Of a DNA stretch of 53,184 nucleotides, positions 18,028-28,707 are shown in pieces (within the stretch, counting starts at the first letter, position 1; each line of letters begins with the position of its first letter). A program made the position numbers and the translations under genes. The stretch comes from Candidatus Woesearchaeota archaeon (lineage in GTDB: Archaea > Nanobdellota > Nanobdellia > Woesearchaeales > ARS49): the NCBI GenBank assembly GCA_016203445.1, contig JACQMS010000037.1, forward strand, positions 1 through 53,184, given 5' to 3'. A model generated the notes under the pieces. It saw nothing but the letters and a program-made list of their open reading frames with translations, did not search any database and had not been told where the DNA came from.

Positions 18028-18174
18028 AAAACTCCCATAAAAAGTAGCTTTGGAGTGTTTATAAACTTTTGTTCATTTGTTGTGTGTTCCGCAGCGACAT
18101 ATGTCACTGGGAAACACGCCCAAAAACTCAACCGAATGTTTTATAAACTGCCTCTTTTTCCTTCTTTTCATACC

Positions 18175-18232
18175 GCCCGAGTCTCTTTAGAGGCGATCGA
18201 GGGTGAACATTTCGTAAATGTTTTCTCCGGGC
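18175..18232 (+). promoter_or_regulatory. candidate structured 5' leader of the rps13 operon
   Basis: GCCCG/CGGGC closing stem enclosing GTCTC-TTTA-GAGGC and AACATTT-CGT-AAATGTT; TATA TTTATAAAC at about 18140. Confidence 0.4.
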
Positions 18233-18249
18233 TTTAATGGTTGATTTTT

Positions 18250-18729
18250 ATGGTTGATCAAGAGTTAAGACACATTGTTAGGATCGCTAAAACTGATCTT
18301 AGGGGCGAGCTTTCTGTAGTTCGCGCGCTTAGGGGTGTTAAGGGTGTTAGTTTTTCTTTGGCTAATGCTGTTTGTCATGTTGCGGGTATTCAAAAGAGTG
18401 CTATTCTTGGTTTGCTTCCTGTTGCTGATGTTGAAAGGATTGATTCAGTTATTTCTTCGCCTGTTGTGAAGGGCATTCCTGAGTGGATGGTTAATAGGCG
18501 TAAAGATTTGGAGTCTGGTGAAAACATTCATTTGTCTTCATCTGATCTTTCTTATCGTGTTGAGAATGATGTTAAGTTTATGAGGAAGATTAGGACTTAT
18601 AAGGGTTTGCGTCATGCTTTCGGCCTTCCTGTTAGGGGTCAGAGGACTCGTAGTAATTCTAGAAGGAATAAGGGTAAGGCTGTTGGTGTTATGAGGTCTG
18701 CGGCTCAAAAGACTGCAGCTCCTGGGTGA
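18250..18729 (+). CDS. rps13: 30S ribosomal protein S13
   Basis: HIVRIAKTDLRGELSVVRALRGVKGVSFSLANAVCHVAG...; TYKGLRHAFGLPVRGQRTRSNSR. Confidence 0.97.
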   Translation: MVDQELRHIVRIAKTDLRGELSVVRALRGVKGVSFSLANAVCHVAGIQKSAILGLLPVADVERIDSVISSPVVKGIPEWMVNRRKDLESGENIHLSSSDLSYRVENDVKFMRKIRTYKGLRHAFGLPVRGQRTRSNSRRNKGKAVGVMRSAAQKTAAPG

Positions 18730-18736
18730 TTGATTT

Positions 18737-19333
18737 ATGGGAGATCCTAGAAGAATTAAAAAAAAGTTTAGTGGTCCTAGGCATCCTTGGCAGAAGTCTC
18801 GCCTTGAGGTTGAAAGCAAGATTATTTCTGACTACGGTTTGAAGACTAAGAGAGAGTTGTGGAGGATGGGTAGCAAGATTAAGGATTATTCTGGTCAGGC
18901 TAAAAAACTTATTGCTGCTAAAGGTTCTCAGGCCGAGAAGGAGAAGCAGCAATTGTTCAAGAAGCTTCAGCGTATTGGTCTTCTTGGCGAGAATCCTCAG
19001 CTTGATAACATTTTGGATCTTACAGTTACTAGTATTCTTGATAGGAGGTTGCAGACTCTTGTTCACAAGAAGGGTCTTGCTAGAACTCCTTCACAGGCTA
19101 GGCAGTTTATTACTCATAACCATATTTCTCTTGGCAGTAAGAGTGTTTCTGTTCCTTCGTATATTGTTCCTGTTAGTGAAGAATCTTCTATAACTTTTGT
19201 TTCTAATTCTTCACTTTTTGATTCTTCTCATCCTGAACGTAGTGTTGCCGTTACTAAATCTTCTTCGCGCTCTGGTAATAATTCCAATAATTCTATTATT
19301 AATAATGTTAGTGCTGGTGGTTCTAATGAGTAG
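18737..19333 (+). CDS. rps4: 30S ribosomal protein S4
   Basis: [18 protein letters not shown]...; S4 domain [30 protein letters not shown]. Confidence 0.97.
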   Translation: MGDPRRIKKKFSGPRHPWQKSRLEVESKIISDYGLKTKRELWRMGSKIKDYSGQAKKLIAAKGSQAEKEKQQLFKKLQRIGLLGENPQLDNILDLTVTSILDRRLQTLVHKKGLARTPSQARQFITHNHISLGSKSVSVPSYIVPVSEESSITFVSNSSLFDSSHPERSVAVTKSSSRSGNNSNNSIINNVSAGGSNE

Positions 19334-19724
19334 GCAGAATGATAGGTGGGGTACTGCTCATATTTATGCTTCTTATAATGATACTATCATTCATATTACT
19401 GATATTACTGGTTCTGAAACTCTTGGCAGGGCTTCTGGTGGCATGGTTGTTAAGTCTCATCGTTTGGAGAGTTCTCCTACTGCTGCGATGATGGCTGCGA
19501 AAAAGGCCGGTGAGACTGCTAAAGAGAAGGGTGTTACTGGTTTGCATATTCGTGTTAGGGCTCCTGGTGGTCATAATGGTCCTACTAGTCCTGGTCCTGG
19601 CGCGCAGGCAGCCATTAGAACTCTTTCTAGGATGGGTTTTAAAGTTGGTCTTATAGAGGATGTAACTCCTTTGCCTCATGGCGGTTGCAGAAAGAAAGGC
19701 GGTAAGAGAGGTAGGAGGGTGTAG
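19326..19724 (+). CDS. rps11: 30S ribosomal protein S11
   Basis: [25 protein letters not shown]...[43 protein letters not shown]; start at 19326 overlaps the rps4 end. Confidence 0.97.
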   Translation: MSRQNDRWGTAHIYASYNDTIIHITDITGSETLGRASGGMVVKSHRLESSPTAAMMAAKKAGETAKEKGVTGLHIRVRAPGGHNGPTSPGPGAQAAIRTLSRMGFKVGLIEDVTPLPHGGCRKKGGKRGRRV

Positions 19725-19725
19725 T

Positions 19726-20532
19726 ATGGTTGGCTTTGTTAAAATTGGTAAGGATAGTATCACTGGTAGGGTTGTTTTCAAAGTTTCTAAAACTTCTCCT
19801 GCATTTCTTAACGCTTTGAGGAGGTCTATTATGGAGAATGTTCCTACTATGGCTATAGAGATGGTTGAGTTTAGGAAGAACAACTCTATTCTTTATGATG
19901 AATTTTTGGCTCACAGACTTGGATTAATTCCTCTATCTACTGATCTTAAGAGTTATAAAGAGTGGGATAAAAAGACTTCTTTGGACGATGCTCCTGCTAG
20001 TATGACTTTGCATTTGACTCTTAAAGCTAAGGGTCCTAGAACTGTTTTTGCTAAGGATTTGAAGAGTAAGGATCCCGCTGTTAAGCCTGTTTATGGTGAT
20101 ATGCCCATTGTTTCTTTGCTTGATGGTCAAGAGTTGGAGTTTGATGCTGTTGCAGTTCTTGGCAGGGGTTCTGATCATTCTAAGTTTTGTCCTGGCAGGT
20201 CTTGGTATAGACATTATCCTAATATTAAGATTAATGACAAGATTGTTGATAACCCTGATAGTTTTGTTGATTCTTCACCACTAAAAATTTTTAGGGTTAG
20301 TGGTGGAAGGGTTGTTGTTGATAAAGAAAAGTTTGAGGATGCATTGGTTGATAATGCTTCTTTTGAATCTGTTGATGGTGGTCCTATATCCATTGAGGAT
20401 TCTCCTGACGAATTCATTTTTCATTATGAGCCTTGGGGGCAGTTGAGCCCTAAGGAGTCTTTGGAGACTGCTTTTGAAAATCTGGCGAACGATTTTGAGA
20501 ATTTGCAATCTTCTATTAAGGATGCTTCGTAA
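19726..20532 (+). CDS. rpoD: DNA-directed RNA polymerase subunit D
   Basis: FKVSKTSPAFLNALRRSIMENVPTMAIEMVEFRKNNSILYDEFLAHRLGLIPLST. Confidence 0.97.
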   Translation: MVGFVKIGKDSITGRVVFKVSKTSPAFLNALRRSIMENVPTMAIEMVEFRKNNSILYDEFLAHRLGLIPLSTDLKSYKEWDKKTSLDDAPASMTLHLTLKAKGPRTVFAKDLKSKDPAVKPVYGDMPIVSLLDGQELEFDAVAVLGRGSDHSKFCPGRSWYRHYPNIKINDKIVDNPDSFVDSSPLKIFRVSGGRVVVDKEKFEDALVDNASFESVDGGPISIEDSPDEFIFHYEPWGQLSPKESLETAFENLANDFENLQSSIKDAS

Positions 20533-20558
20533 AATTGTTTTTATGAAGCGCGCCCCTC

Positions 20559-20642
20559 GCGGGGGTGGCAGAGCGGTCAAATGCGCAAGATTGAGGTTCT
20601 TGTCCCTTAGTGGGTTCGAGGGTTCGAATCCCTTCCCCCGCA
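20559..20642 (+). tRNA. tRNA-Leu (GAG)
   Basis: Acceptor GCGGGGG/CCCCCGC; class II variable arm; anticodon loop TTGAGGT. Confidence 0.95.
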
Positions 20643-20688
20643 TTGTGAGGAACCATTTGCTTATATGTCGGAGATTTATTGGAGTTAA

Positions 20689-21054
20689 ATGTTTATGGAA
20701 AATTATAAGACTGATAACGAGTTGAAGGTTTTGATTAGTTCTCTTAGAGAGTACTCTAGGGTTAAGGATGCTCCTATTTGGAAGGCTGTTGCTTTGGAGC
20801 TTGAGAGACCTACTCGCCAGCGTCGAAGCGTTAACATTTCTAGGATTAACAGGTATGCTAACGATGGTGACACAGTTATAGTTCCTGGAAAGGTTCTTGG
20901 TTCTGGAATTCTTGATAAGAAGATAACTATTGCCGCCTACAATTTTTCTAACGGCGCCAGGAAGATTGTTGAGGATAGAAAGGGCAAGTGTGTTTCTATC
21001 AACGATCTTGTTAAGCAAAATCCTTCAGGCAAAAATGTTAGGGTGATAGGATGA
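20689..21054 (+). CDS. rpl18e: 50S ribosomal protein L18e
   Basis: WKAVALELERPTRQRRSVNISRINRYANDGDTVIVPGKVLGSG. Confidence 0.97.
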   Translation: MFMENYKTDNELKVLISSLREYSRVKDAPIWKAVALELERPTRQRRSVNISRINRYANDGDTVIVPGKVLGSGILDKKITIAAYNFSNGARKIVEDRKGKCVSINDLVKQNPSGKNVRVIG

Positions 21055-21452
21055 AAATTTATGATGCTTCTGGAGCTATTGTTGGAAGACTTGCTTCTAG
21101 GGTTGCTAAAGATGCTATTCTTGGGGAGGAAGTTGCGATAATTAATGTCGGCGATGCTATTATTACTGGCAGTAAGGAGTTTGTTCTTTCAAAGTATGAG
21201 AGGAAGAGGAGTATGGGTCAGCATCATAAGGGCCCTTTTATTCATAGGACTCCTGAAAAGTTTTTTAAGAGAATTATTAGAGGCATGCTTCCTCATAAAG
21301 AGTCTCGGGGAGTTCTTGCTTTTAAGAGGATTAAGTGTTATAATGGTGTTCCTGATGGTTTGAATATTGATGTTATTAAGAATTCTAGGACTACTATTCA
21401 TGAGTTTGTTACTGTTAAAGATTTGCTTAGACAGCTTGGAGGGAAACAATGA
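21051..21452 (+). CDS. rpl13: 50S ribosomal protein L13
   Basis: YDASGAIVGRLASRVAKDAILGEEVAIINVGDAIITGSK...; MLPHKESRG. Confidence 0.97.
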   Translation: MKIYDASGAIVGRLASRVAKDAILGEEVAIINVGDAIITGSKEFVLSKYERKRSMGQHHKGPFIHRTPEKFFKRIIRGMLPHKESRGVLAFKRIKCYNGVPDGLNIDVIKNSRTTIHEFVTVKDLLRQLGGKQ

Positions 21453-21856
21453 AGCAATTTTTGAAAGTCGTTCACGTTTCTGGCAGGAGAAAGAGGGCTG
21501 TCGCTAGAGCTACTCTTTCTAAGGGTTCTGGTATTGTTAGAATTAATGGTGTTCTTCTAGAGTCTTACACTCCTAATATTTATCAATTAAGGATTCGCGA
21601 ACCTTTAATTATTGCTGGTGATAAGTCTAAAGAAGTTGATATTTCTATAAATATTGTTGGCGGGGGCATAGCTTCTCAATCTCAGGCCGCAAGGCTTGCT
21701 ATTGGTAAGGCGTTATCTCAGCACGATTCTTCTTTGAAGAACAAGTTTTTGGAGTATGATAGGTCTTTGCTTGTTGCTGATGTTCGTAGAAAGGAGTCTA
21801 AAAAGCCTAATACTGGTGGTAAGGCTAGGGCTAAGACTCAAAAATCTTACAGGTGA
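21449..21856 (+). CDS. rps9: 30S ribosomal protein S9
   Basis: VVHVSGRRKRAVARATLSKGSGIVRING...; C-terminal KTQKSYR. Confidence 0.97.
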   Translation: MKQFLKVVHVSGRRKRAVARATLSKGSGIVRINGVLLESYTPNIYQLRIREPLIIAGDKSKEVDISINIVGGGIASQSQAARLAIGKALSQHDSSLKNKFLEYDRSLLVADVRRKESKKPNTGGKARAKTQKSYR

Positions 21857-22059
21857 AAAAAATGATAATACCTATACGCTGTTGGAGTTGCGGTAAACCT
21901 TTGGCGCACTACTGGAACGATTTTAAGAGTCGTACTGATAAGGGAGAGATTCCTAAAAAAGTTCTTGACGATTTAGGAATTCAGAGATATTGTTGCAGGG
22001 CTGTAGTTCTTGGTCATGTGGAACTTGCTGACACTGCTGCCAGATTCAAGAAGGTGTAA
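21853..22059 (+). CDS. rpoN: DNA-directed RNA polymerase subunit N
   Basis: IIPIRCWSCGKPLAHYWNDF...RYCCRAVVLGHVEL. Confidence 0.97.
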   Translation: MKKMIIPIRCWSCGKPLAHYWNDFKSRTDKGEIPKKVLDDLGIQRYCCRAVVLGHVELADTAARFKKV

Positions 22060-22061
22060 AA

Positions 22062-22286
22062 ATGACTTATCATAAAAATAATCAAACAAAGAAACAAGAC
22101 GAATCTTTTCATTTAACTCCTGTATTGGAAGAATTGTATCTTGCGGGTTGCAGCAGGGGCGGGATAGTTGTCTGCCTCGGAACAGATTATGAACTTCTTG
22201 ATCACGATGATCCTCGTGCACGAAGACAGAGAGAACAGCAAAACATTGATCCAAAGCTCGAAGAGTTGCTTCGAAGAATTTTGTAG
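22062..22286 (+). CDS. hypothetical small protein
   Basis: ORF directly after rpoN; no recognised family; lacks RpoK signature. Confidence 0.45.
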   Translation: MTYHKNNQTKKQDESFHLTPVLEELYLAGCSRGGIVVCLGTDYELLDHDDPRARRQREQQNIDPKLEELLRRIL

Positions 22287-22420
22287 TGGTACAAAGAGTC
22301 ACTGGTTAAAACTATGTTTTCTCCTGCGCGATATTATTATGTTGTTTGAAGTACATTGATAATTAGAGATATAAAAAGTTTGAAAGTCCCGGCGCGGGTG
22401 GTTTTATGAATTTCTTTTTC

Positions 22421-25400
22421 TCACCCAAAATAGTTAGGCATGTTTTCCTTGACTTGTTTTGCTAGTGCTCCTTTGAATTGTCCTTCTATTTCTTCGTATA
22501 CTTTTGTTATGTCTGGTGTTACTGATGGTCTTACTATTTTTAGCGCTTCTTCGAAGTGTTTTTTTGATACTTCTTTTGTTTTCATGTCTTCTCTTAGTGA
22601 TATCATTGCTGCTTCTCTGCATAGAGCTTCTATGTCTGCTCCTACAAATCCTTCTGTTTTTTCTGCTATTTCTTGAATATTTACGTCTTGTGATAATGGC
22701 ATTTTTGCAGTGTGAACTTTTAGTATTTCTGTTCTTCCATTGATGTCTGGTGGCGGTGTTAGTAGTATTCTGTCGAATCTTCCGGGGCGCAATAGTGCAG
22801 GGTCTATTATGTCCGGCCTGTTTGTAGCAGCTATTATGACAACGTCCTGCAAAGAGTCCAACCCGTCCATTTCTGTTAGTAATTGGTTTACTACTCTTTC
22901 TGTTGCGTGATTATCTGTTCCTGCTCCTCTTCTTGGTGCCAGCGCGTCTATCTCGTCGAAGAATATTATTGATGGTGATGCTTGTCTTGCTTTCTCGAAT
23001 ATTTTTCGAACACCTCTCTCGCTGTTGTGAGCTATAATTCCTCCAAATCCTCCTATAAAGTTTTGTCCTTCGGGCACCGAAATGTCATAAACATATTGTT
23101 CTCCTTCAATTACTTTTATTTCTTTAACCATGTCGAAGAATATGTCCCCCATTACCAAATCCCAATACTCTTTGTATTTTGTTTTTTCTTTGTCTACTAA
23201 CACTAGCATGCTTTTCAATTTTTCTTTTCCTATTGAGTAATTTGTTGAATAAACTTTGTTTTGTTGGGAAGCCAATTCGTAAAGTTCTCCAGATAATGGT
23301 ATTAAATCGCTTCTGCACCAGTTTCTTGATTCTATATATTGTGTTATTTTCTTGTCTCTTTTTCTGTCTATAAATCCTATATCTTTGAATATTTCAAAAT
23401 TCTTAACTCCCAGTATACTTATTCTGTAAGTTGTGGTTCCCGTTCTTTCAGGTTTTTCATAGCATGTTGCAACTATTCCAAAATCCAGAAGCATGTACAT
23501 TAAATCATTCGCAAGATCTTTGCTTATCGTTCCGACCTCTATTTTAAATTTGCCATCTCTACTTGAATAAATAGATCCATCTCCGCTGAAATACCCTTTT
23601 AGCATTTCTGACTTGCTTTTTTTGTCAATCGTAAAAGATATTGTTGGAAGTCTTTTCTTGTTTGCACCGCTTTCCATTCCAAATACTTTTTTGAACACTT
23701 TTTGTAGGAATCTGGAATTTAGTGTTATGCAAGTTTCCATTTCAGAAATGTATATATTGTACTTTTTACACGTATTTATTATATCTTGTCTAATAGCATG
23801 GTTTTGATTGTGTATTCTTACGGTGTGCCCGTTTAGATCTCCTTCTGCGATCCATATTCCTAAAAGTCTCCAAAAATCTTCTTCTATGTTAAATATTGCA
23901 GGATATTCGTGTACGCTTCCTTTAAGTTTTATTTTTATTTCTTCAGGGGTTAAAGCAAGCTTTGCTTCTTTTATCAAATTGTCAAAAAGGTTTATTGGTA
24001 CTGGAAGATTTTTTCCTATGATATCGGCCACATATTTTTTAGATATTTTTAATGACTTTGCAGTTCTTTCCAGTCCAAGAATTTTTTTTGCTCTTTCAAT
24101 ATACTCTTTTACTTTGCTTACGTATATATCACCATCTTTTTTAAAGTGGTTGTAGAGATTTATGCTTCTTAATTTTTCTTCTGGCATGTTCAGATTTTTC
24201 GGTATTGCTACATAGCTTTCTCCCTTTATTAAATGGCTTGCCGGAACATCTGTAAATATTCCGTTTATGAAAGAAAAAACGGAGTGATAATCTGTAACTA
24301 CTATTCTTCTTCCAGTTCTTGTTTTTATCTCTAATAATTTTCCAGTAAGTGGGTGTTTTATATAATCATTTATTTTTGCAAACCTTATTTTTTTATCTTT
24401 ATTGAATGCTAAAACTTCAACATCTATTTTGTTCTCTACCACTTCTCCTATTTTCATTCTTTTTATTATTCCATTGTGTTTTACTAATAATTCTTCTTTA
24501 TATGGCAGGCTTTCTCCAACCCACATTGATAGTAGTGATGGTCCTTTGACTGATATAAAGTTTGCTTCTGATTCTGTTGCTATTGCTTTTGCGAGCATTG
24601 TTTTTCCTGTTCCTGGAGGTCCGTATAGTAGTACTCCTCTTGGCGGCCTTATTCCTAATCTTTTGAATGATTCTGCGTATTTTAGCGGCCACTCTATTGA
24701 TTCTTTTAGTTGTTCTTTCGTTCCTTCTAGCCCTCCTATGTCTGTCCATCTTACGTTTGGTGATTCTACTAATACTTCGCGTAATGCTGACGGCCTTACT
24801 ACTCGTAAAGCGTTTTTGAAGTCTGAATGTTTTATGAACAATTTTTCTAGGACTTCTTTAGGTATTTGTTCATCTTTGTCGTATTGTTGTAGGTCTGGTA
24901 TAACTTCTCTCAACCTCACCATCGCCGCTTCTTTAGCTAGTGACGCCATATCTGCTCCTACAAATCCATGGGTTATGCTTGCAATTTCTTTTAACTTTAC
25001 ATCTTTTGAGAATGGCATGTTTCTAGTGTGAATTTTTAGTATATTCAGTCTACCTTCTTTGTTCGGAACGCTTATTGATAGTTCTCTATCAAATCTTCCG
25101 GGCCTTCTTAGCGCGGGGTCTAATGAGTTTGGTATGTTTGTTGCTGCTATAACTACTACTTTTCCTCTTGTTTTCAGACCGTCCATTAGTGATAATAATT
25201 GTGCTACTATTCTTTTTTCTACTTCTCCTCTCGTTTCTTCTCTTTTTGATGCTATCGCGTCTATCTCGTCGAAGAATATTATTGATGGAGAATTTTTTTC
25301 TGCTTCCGTGAATTTATCTCTAAGATTCTTCTCCGATTCGCCATAAAATTTACTCACTATTTCTGGTCCATTAATCAGAATGAAGTGCGCGTTTGTTTCG

Positions 25401-26191
25401 TTGGCTACCGCTTTTGCCAGCAGTGTTTTTCCTGTTCCTGGAGGTCCGTGAAGCAATACTCCTTTGGGTGGTTCTACTCCTAATCTTTCAAATATTTCTG
25501 GGTGTTTTAGTGGTAGTTCTACCATTTCTCTTATTTTTGATACTTCTTCGTCCAGTCCTCCTACATCTTCGTATGATATGTCTGGAACTGTTTCTTCTTC
25601 AACGTTTATCGCTTCGGGGTTTAGTATTATTTCTGTGGTGTTGGTTATTATTACTGGTGTTTTAGGGTTTACGTCTGCTACTATAAATTTTAGGTCTCCG
25701 AATCCTAGTCCCACTCCTCCCATTATTGACTCGTTTATTATGTTGAACATTTCGTCGTATGGGTTTCCAGCCATTGTTATTCTTCTGTTTCTGGCTCCAC
25801 CTAGCGCTATTATATCTCCTTTTACTACCGCTCTTCCTAGTAATCCTTGTTTGAATATGTTCGGCGGCATTCTTACGAATACTCCTTCTTTTGCTGGCGC
25901 AACTACTACTTTTTTTGCTTCTTTGATTGTTGCTTTTGTTACTTTAACAATTTCTCCTATTGACGTCTTAGAATTTTTTCTCGCTAGACCGTCCATTCTT
26001 ATTATGTTCAATCCTATGTCTCCGGGGTATGACCTGTCTACTATTGCTACTGTTTTTCTTCCTCCTTCTATTTCTAGTATGTCTCCAGGTTTTGCTTCTA
26101 TATCTCTCATAAATCCGGAGTCTATTCTTACTATTCCTTTGTTCACGTCATCTTGTATTGCTTCTGCAACTTTTAGTTTTGTTTCAGTCAT
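22421..26191 (-). CDS. cdc48: CDC48/VAT-type AAA+ ATPase, intein-containing
   Basis: CDC48 N domain; two AAA domains ([30 protein letters not shown]); 496-aa intein in D2. Confidence 0.97.
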   Translation of the reverse strand: MTETKLKVAEAIQDDVNKGIVRIDSGFMRDIEAKPGDILEIEGGRKTVAIVDRSYPGDIGLNIIRMDGLARKNSKTSIGEIVKVTKATIKEAKKVVVAPAKEGVFVRMPPNIFKQGLLGRAVVKGDIIALGGARNRRITMAGNPYDEMFNIINESIMGGVGLGFGDLKFIVADVNPKTPVIITNTTEIILNPEAINVEEETVPDISYEDVGGLDEEVSKIREMVELPLKHPEIFERLGVEPPKGVLLHGPPGTGKTLLAKAVANETNAHFILINGPEIVSKFYGESEKNLRDKFTEAEKNSPSIIFFDEIDAIASKREETRGEVEKRIVAQLLSLMDGLKTRGKVVVIAATNIPNSLDPALRRPGRFDRELSISVPNKEGRLNILKIHTRNMPFSKDVKLKEIASITHGFVGADMASLAKEAAMVRLREVIPDLQQYDKDEQIPKEVLEKLFIKHSDFKNALRVVRPSALREVLVESPNVRWTDIGGLEGTKEQLKESIEWPLKYAESFKRLGIRPPRGVLLYGPPGTGKTMLAKAIATESEANFISVKGPSLLSMWVGESLPYKEELLVKHNGIIKRMKIGEVVENKIDVEVLAFNKDKKIRFAKINDYIKHPLTGKLLEIKTRTGRRIVVTDYHSVFSFINGIFTDVPASHLIKGESYVAIPKNLNMPEEKLRSINLYNHFKKDGDIYVSKVKEYIERAKKILGLERTAKSLKISKKYVADIIGKNLPVPINLFDNLIKEAKLALTPEEIKIKLKGSVHEYPAIFNIEEDFWRLLGIWIAEGDLNGHTVRIHNQNHAIRQDIINTCKKYNIYISEMETCITLNSRFLQKVFKKVFGMESGANKKRLPTISFTIDKKSKSEMLKGYFSGDGSIYSSRDGKFKIEVGTISKDLANDLMYMLLDFGIVATCYEKPERTGTTTYRISILGVKNFEIFKDIGFIDRKRDKKITQYIESRNWCRSDLIPLSGELYELASQQNKVYSTNYSIGKEKLKSMLVLVDKEKTKYKEYWDLVMGDIFFDMVKEIKVIEGEQYVYDISVPEGQNFIGGFGGIIAHNSERGVRKIFEKARQASPSIIFFDEIDALAPRRGAGTDNHATERVVNQLLTEMDGLDSLQDVVIIAATNRPDIIDPALLRPGRFDRILLTPPPDINGRTEILKVHTAKMPLSQDVNIQEIAEKTEGFVGADIEALCREAAMISLREDMKTKEVSKKHFEEALKIVRPSVTPDITKVYEEIEGQFKGALAKQVKENMPNYFG
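23024..24511 (-). mobile_element. Cdc48 D2 intein with LAGLIDADG homing endonuclease
   Basis: Extein MWVGE | [10 protein letters not shown]...GGIIAHN | SERGVRKIF; Ser1, HN end, +1 Ser; [11 protein letters not shown] and [12 protein letters not shown] motifs; 496 codons in frame. Confidence 0.95.
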
Positions 26192-26230
26192 GGTTTGAGG
26201 GTATTCAGAAATGTATAAAAACCTTTTGTA

Positions 26231-26668
26231 CTACTTGCTTTTAGACGTCTTTTTTGCTTGTTGTGGTTCTGTTTTGGGCATTATTGGTATTGGCGGCGGT
26301 AGATTTAATTCTCTGCTTAGGAATAATGCTTGAATGTTGCATTTTGATATTATTTGGTACATTACTTGCCCCATCACACTTTCTGATAATTTTTTTTCTT
26401 TTTTCCATAATTGTTCTAGTTCTGTTGTTGTTTCTGGGCTTTCCAGCCATAATACTTCTCCTTCAAATTCTATTGTTGCTAGGTCTGGCTGGTATTCCGC
26501 TTTGAAATTGAATATTATTCTTAGTACTTTTTGTGTTACCGTTCCTAGTTTTAATTCGTCTATTTCTACATTTTTCACATTGGCTGAATGATTTATTGTT
26601 ACTTGTCCTTGTATTACTGCTTTTCTTTCGCAATTTATTTTTGAAAAGTTGAATCCTATTACTCCCAT
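26231..26668 (-). CDS. conserved hypothetical archaeal protein
   Basis: MGVIGFNFSKINCERKAVIQGQVTINHSANVKNV...; good ORF, no definite family. Confidence 0.6.
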   Translation of the reverse strand: MGVIGFNFSKINCERKAVIQGQVTINHSANVKNVEIDELKLGTVTQKVLRIIFNFKAEYQPDLATIEFEGEVLWLESPETTTELEQLWKKEKKLSESVMGQVMYQIISKCNIQALFLSRELNLPPPIPIMPKTEPQQAKKTSKSK

Positions 26669-26739
26669 GGATTTTTAGAACTCGCAGCAAATATATAAAT
26701 CTAGTAGTTTTTTAGTCGCTATTGTCTAAAAAAAATGGT

Positions 26740-27016
26740 TGACGGGCGTGCTCTACTCTTGGCATTTTGCTCGCCATAAGCGTTTGCCCCGTAATAATCT
26801 CGTCCCCGCAACCCTTAAAGCGCGGTTCGGGTGTCTTAATGCTGCTTCCTTCCGGATCTGACATGGTTCGGCAATCGCCCCGCCAATGAGGACGAGGAGT
26901 CTGCAATCATTATGGGACGCATTATGGATCGCTCCACACGCGGAATAGAGCTCTTGTTCCACCTTAAGCCCGTTTGTGGTTGCAGGAGGGGGCTGGCCTC
27001 CCAACTATGCCCGTCG
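26740..27016 (-). ncRNA. ffs: SRP (7S) RNA
   Basis: Minus strand helix 8: CCGAACCATGTCAGATCCGGAAGGAAGCAGC; terminal pairing GCGACGGGC(27009-27017 side)/GCCCGTC(26741-26747); followed by T8 run. Confidence 0.95.
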
Positions 27017-27103
27017 CTTGTTTGTTGTGAATGGGTGTTTTTAATGCTTGCGCAAAAACGCGTCGAGAACCGAGGTTTTTTCCATTTTTGTTTTCTATTC
27101 TAC

Positions 27104-28060
27104 TTATCCTGTTGATGATTTTACTGTTAGTGTTGTTGTTGCTATTTCTTCGTAATTGTATTCTGTTGTTATGGTTACTGGTTGTGAGTAGTCGTTTAGG
27201 TCGCTTATTTGTTGCGTGCACGTTATCGTTAGTGGTGTTCCCATAAACTTTGCTACTCCTTGGAATGTTGTTCCGCTAGTGCTCGTGTCGCTTAGCCCTG
27301 TACAACTTAGTCCTGTTAGCCCGCTGTCAATCTTTACTAGTATTCTTCCTTCTTCAACTCTTTGTTGTTGTGATTGACTGCACTGACTTAATAGTTTGTA
27401 TACCGCTCCTGTTCCTTGGTGTGATATCGTGAATGCTATTCCTAGAGAGTTTTGCGATCTTGCTGACGTTTTTATTGCGGTTATTTGTATTGGCCCTCCG
27501 GAGTTTGATGCTTCTTTGCTTCCTACAACTTCACACACTCCTCCTGTCGCTGGAGTTATCAAATTTTTTCTTACGCATAGGTTTGTTGTTGCAGTATTTT
27601 TGTACTCGTAGCATATTCTTGCTTCCACTGGAACTTTTTGTTCTAAACCAATGACTTTTCCATTGTGATTCATGTTCGGAAATTCTACTTGTGTTGGTGG
27701 TTGTTCTTGTATGTCTCCCGTTGGCAGTTTTCTCAGAGCCAATAAATCATCTGGCGAACTTTGTGATAATTGTGTTCTCGTCCTGTTGAATGTTGTCGGG
27801 TTGAACCCGCTTAGTGTTATAGTCGTCTTATTTTTTGGAACGTCAAACTCTCCTTTGTTTTGAACTTTTAGTGTTATCGAAAATGATTGTTGTCCTGAAT
27901 CGTAGACTTCTGCTGGCGGTTGTCCTTGTTCAAATCCTATTGTTATTCCTTCTACTCCTCCTATGAAAGTGCTTCCTAATGATTGCTGGTTTCCTCCGCT
28001 AGAGCATGATGCTAGAAAAAGTGCTACCGTCGTAAGGACCAGTATTATCGATAATCTCAT
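27104..28060 (-). CDS. predicted secreted lipoprotein
   Basis: Signal MRLSIILVLTTVALFLASCSSGG with lipobox LASC; extracellular beta-rich sequence. Confidence 0.65.
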   Translation of the reverse strand: MRLSIILVLTTVALFLASCSSGGNQQSLGSTFIGGVEGITIGFEQGQPPAEVYDSGQQSFSITLKVQNKGEFDVPKNKTTITLSGFNPTTFNRTRTQLSQSSPDDLLALRKLPTGDIQEQPPTQVEFPNMNHNGKVIGLEQKVPVEARICYEYKNTATTNLCVRKNLITPATGGVCEVVGSKEASNSGGPIQITAIKTSARSQNSLGIAFTISHQGTGAVYKLLSQCSQSQQQRVEEGRILVKIDSGLTGLSCTGLSDTSTSGTTFQGVAKFMGTPLTITCTQQISDLNDYSQPVTITTEYNYEEIATTTLTVKSSTG

Positions 28061-28126
28061 GAAAAAACCTCTTTATATCAGGAAGTTGGACGTGTTATTT
28101 TTAAATCTTTCCCTATACTTCCCGCC

Positions 28127-28372
28127 CTATTTGACCGATTCCAGCATGCTTACTATGTTGAATATTTGTGATCTTGTGAATGGTTCTACGTTTATTTCTG
28201 TTAATGATTCTAATTCTTGCAGTGCTTTGCTCGCCGCCATTCTTGGCTCTTCATTTCTTGATACTAATTGCATCACGCTTTGTACTGTTATCCTTACATT
28301 TTTTGGTATTGTTGAATCTTCTGCTAGCTCTTGTAATAATCTTAGTATCATTGAGAATTCTGTACAGCTCAT
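28127..28372 (-). CDS. UPF0147 family protein
   Basis: LLQELAEDSTIPKNVRITVQSVMQLV...EEPRMAASKALQELE. Confidence 0.85.
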   Translation of the reverse strand: MSCTEFSMILRLLQELAEDSTIPKNVRITVQSVMQLVSRNEEPRMAASKALQELESLTEINVEPFTRSQIFNIVSMLESVK

Positions 28373-28707
28373 TTTTTTTCTTCCTCTTGCATTTTTTTTA
28401 CTACTTCTTCTTGGAGCGTTTGTGCTTGTTCTCTCATTCTTTTTTCTTGTTTTTCTATTGTTGTGATTCTTATTTGTGTTAAATCTCTTTTTTCTGCAAG
28501 TTCTTTTTTTACGTCTTCTTTTTTCTTTCTTAGTAAGACCCCTCCTAATATTTTGTAAACTTCTTCTGACCCATCTATTTCTTCTAGCGCAGAGTTCACT
28601 TCGAATAGTTGCGATTGGAATTGTTGTTTTTGTGCTAATATTCCTTGGAGATTGTGCTCTAATACTTGTAATCTTTCTATCTTTTCGTCTTGCACGCTTT
28701 TGCTCAT
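28369..28707 (-). CDS. pfdB: Prefoldin beta subunit
   Basis: LEHNLQGILAQKQQFQSQLFEVNSALEEIDGSEEVYKILGGVLLRKKKEDVKKEL...; start 28707. Confidence 0.92.
   Translation of the reverse strand: MSKSVQDEKIERLQVLEHNLQGILAQKQQFQSQLFEVNSALEEIDGSEEVYKILGGVLLRKKKEDVKKELAEKRDLTQIRITTIEKQEKRMREQAQTLQEEVVKKMQEEEKK

Noticed and set aside
14318-18040. Many Ser/Leu/Phe-rich plus-strand ORFs antisense to gyrA (also antisense to cdc48, gatAB, nrdJ and others)
   Set aside because: They are mirror products of biased codon use in the real genes; low-complexity translations without family features.
18055-18130. Hairpin GTGTgTTCC…GGAAaCAC between gyrA and rps13 as an independent sRNA
   Set aside because: The nearby TATA is explained by the gyrA promoter on the minus strand; the inner part is a loop-less palindrome, so folding is doubtful.
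22290-22420. Possible small RNA with CCCGGCGCGGG after a TATA-like GATATAAAAAG
   Set aside because: Short, no clear terminator, lies at the 3' end of convergent genes; could be terminator sequence only.
26712-27221. ORFs 26712..26906(-), 26753..27004(-), 26912..27115(+), 26964..27221(-)
   Set aside because: Overlap the SRP RNA and the end of the lipoprotein gene; spurious.
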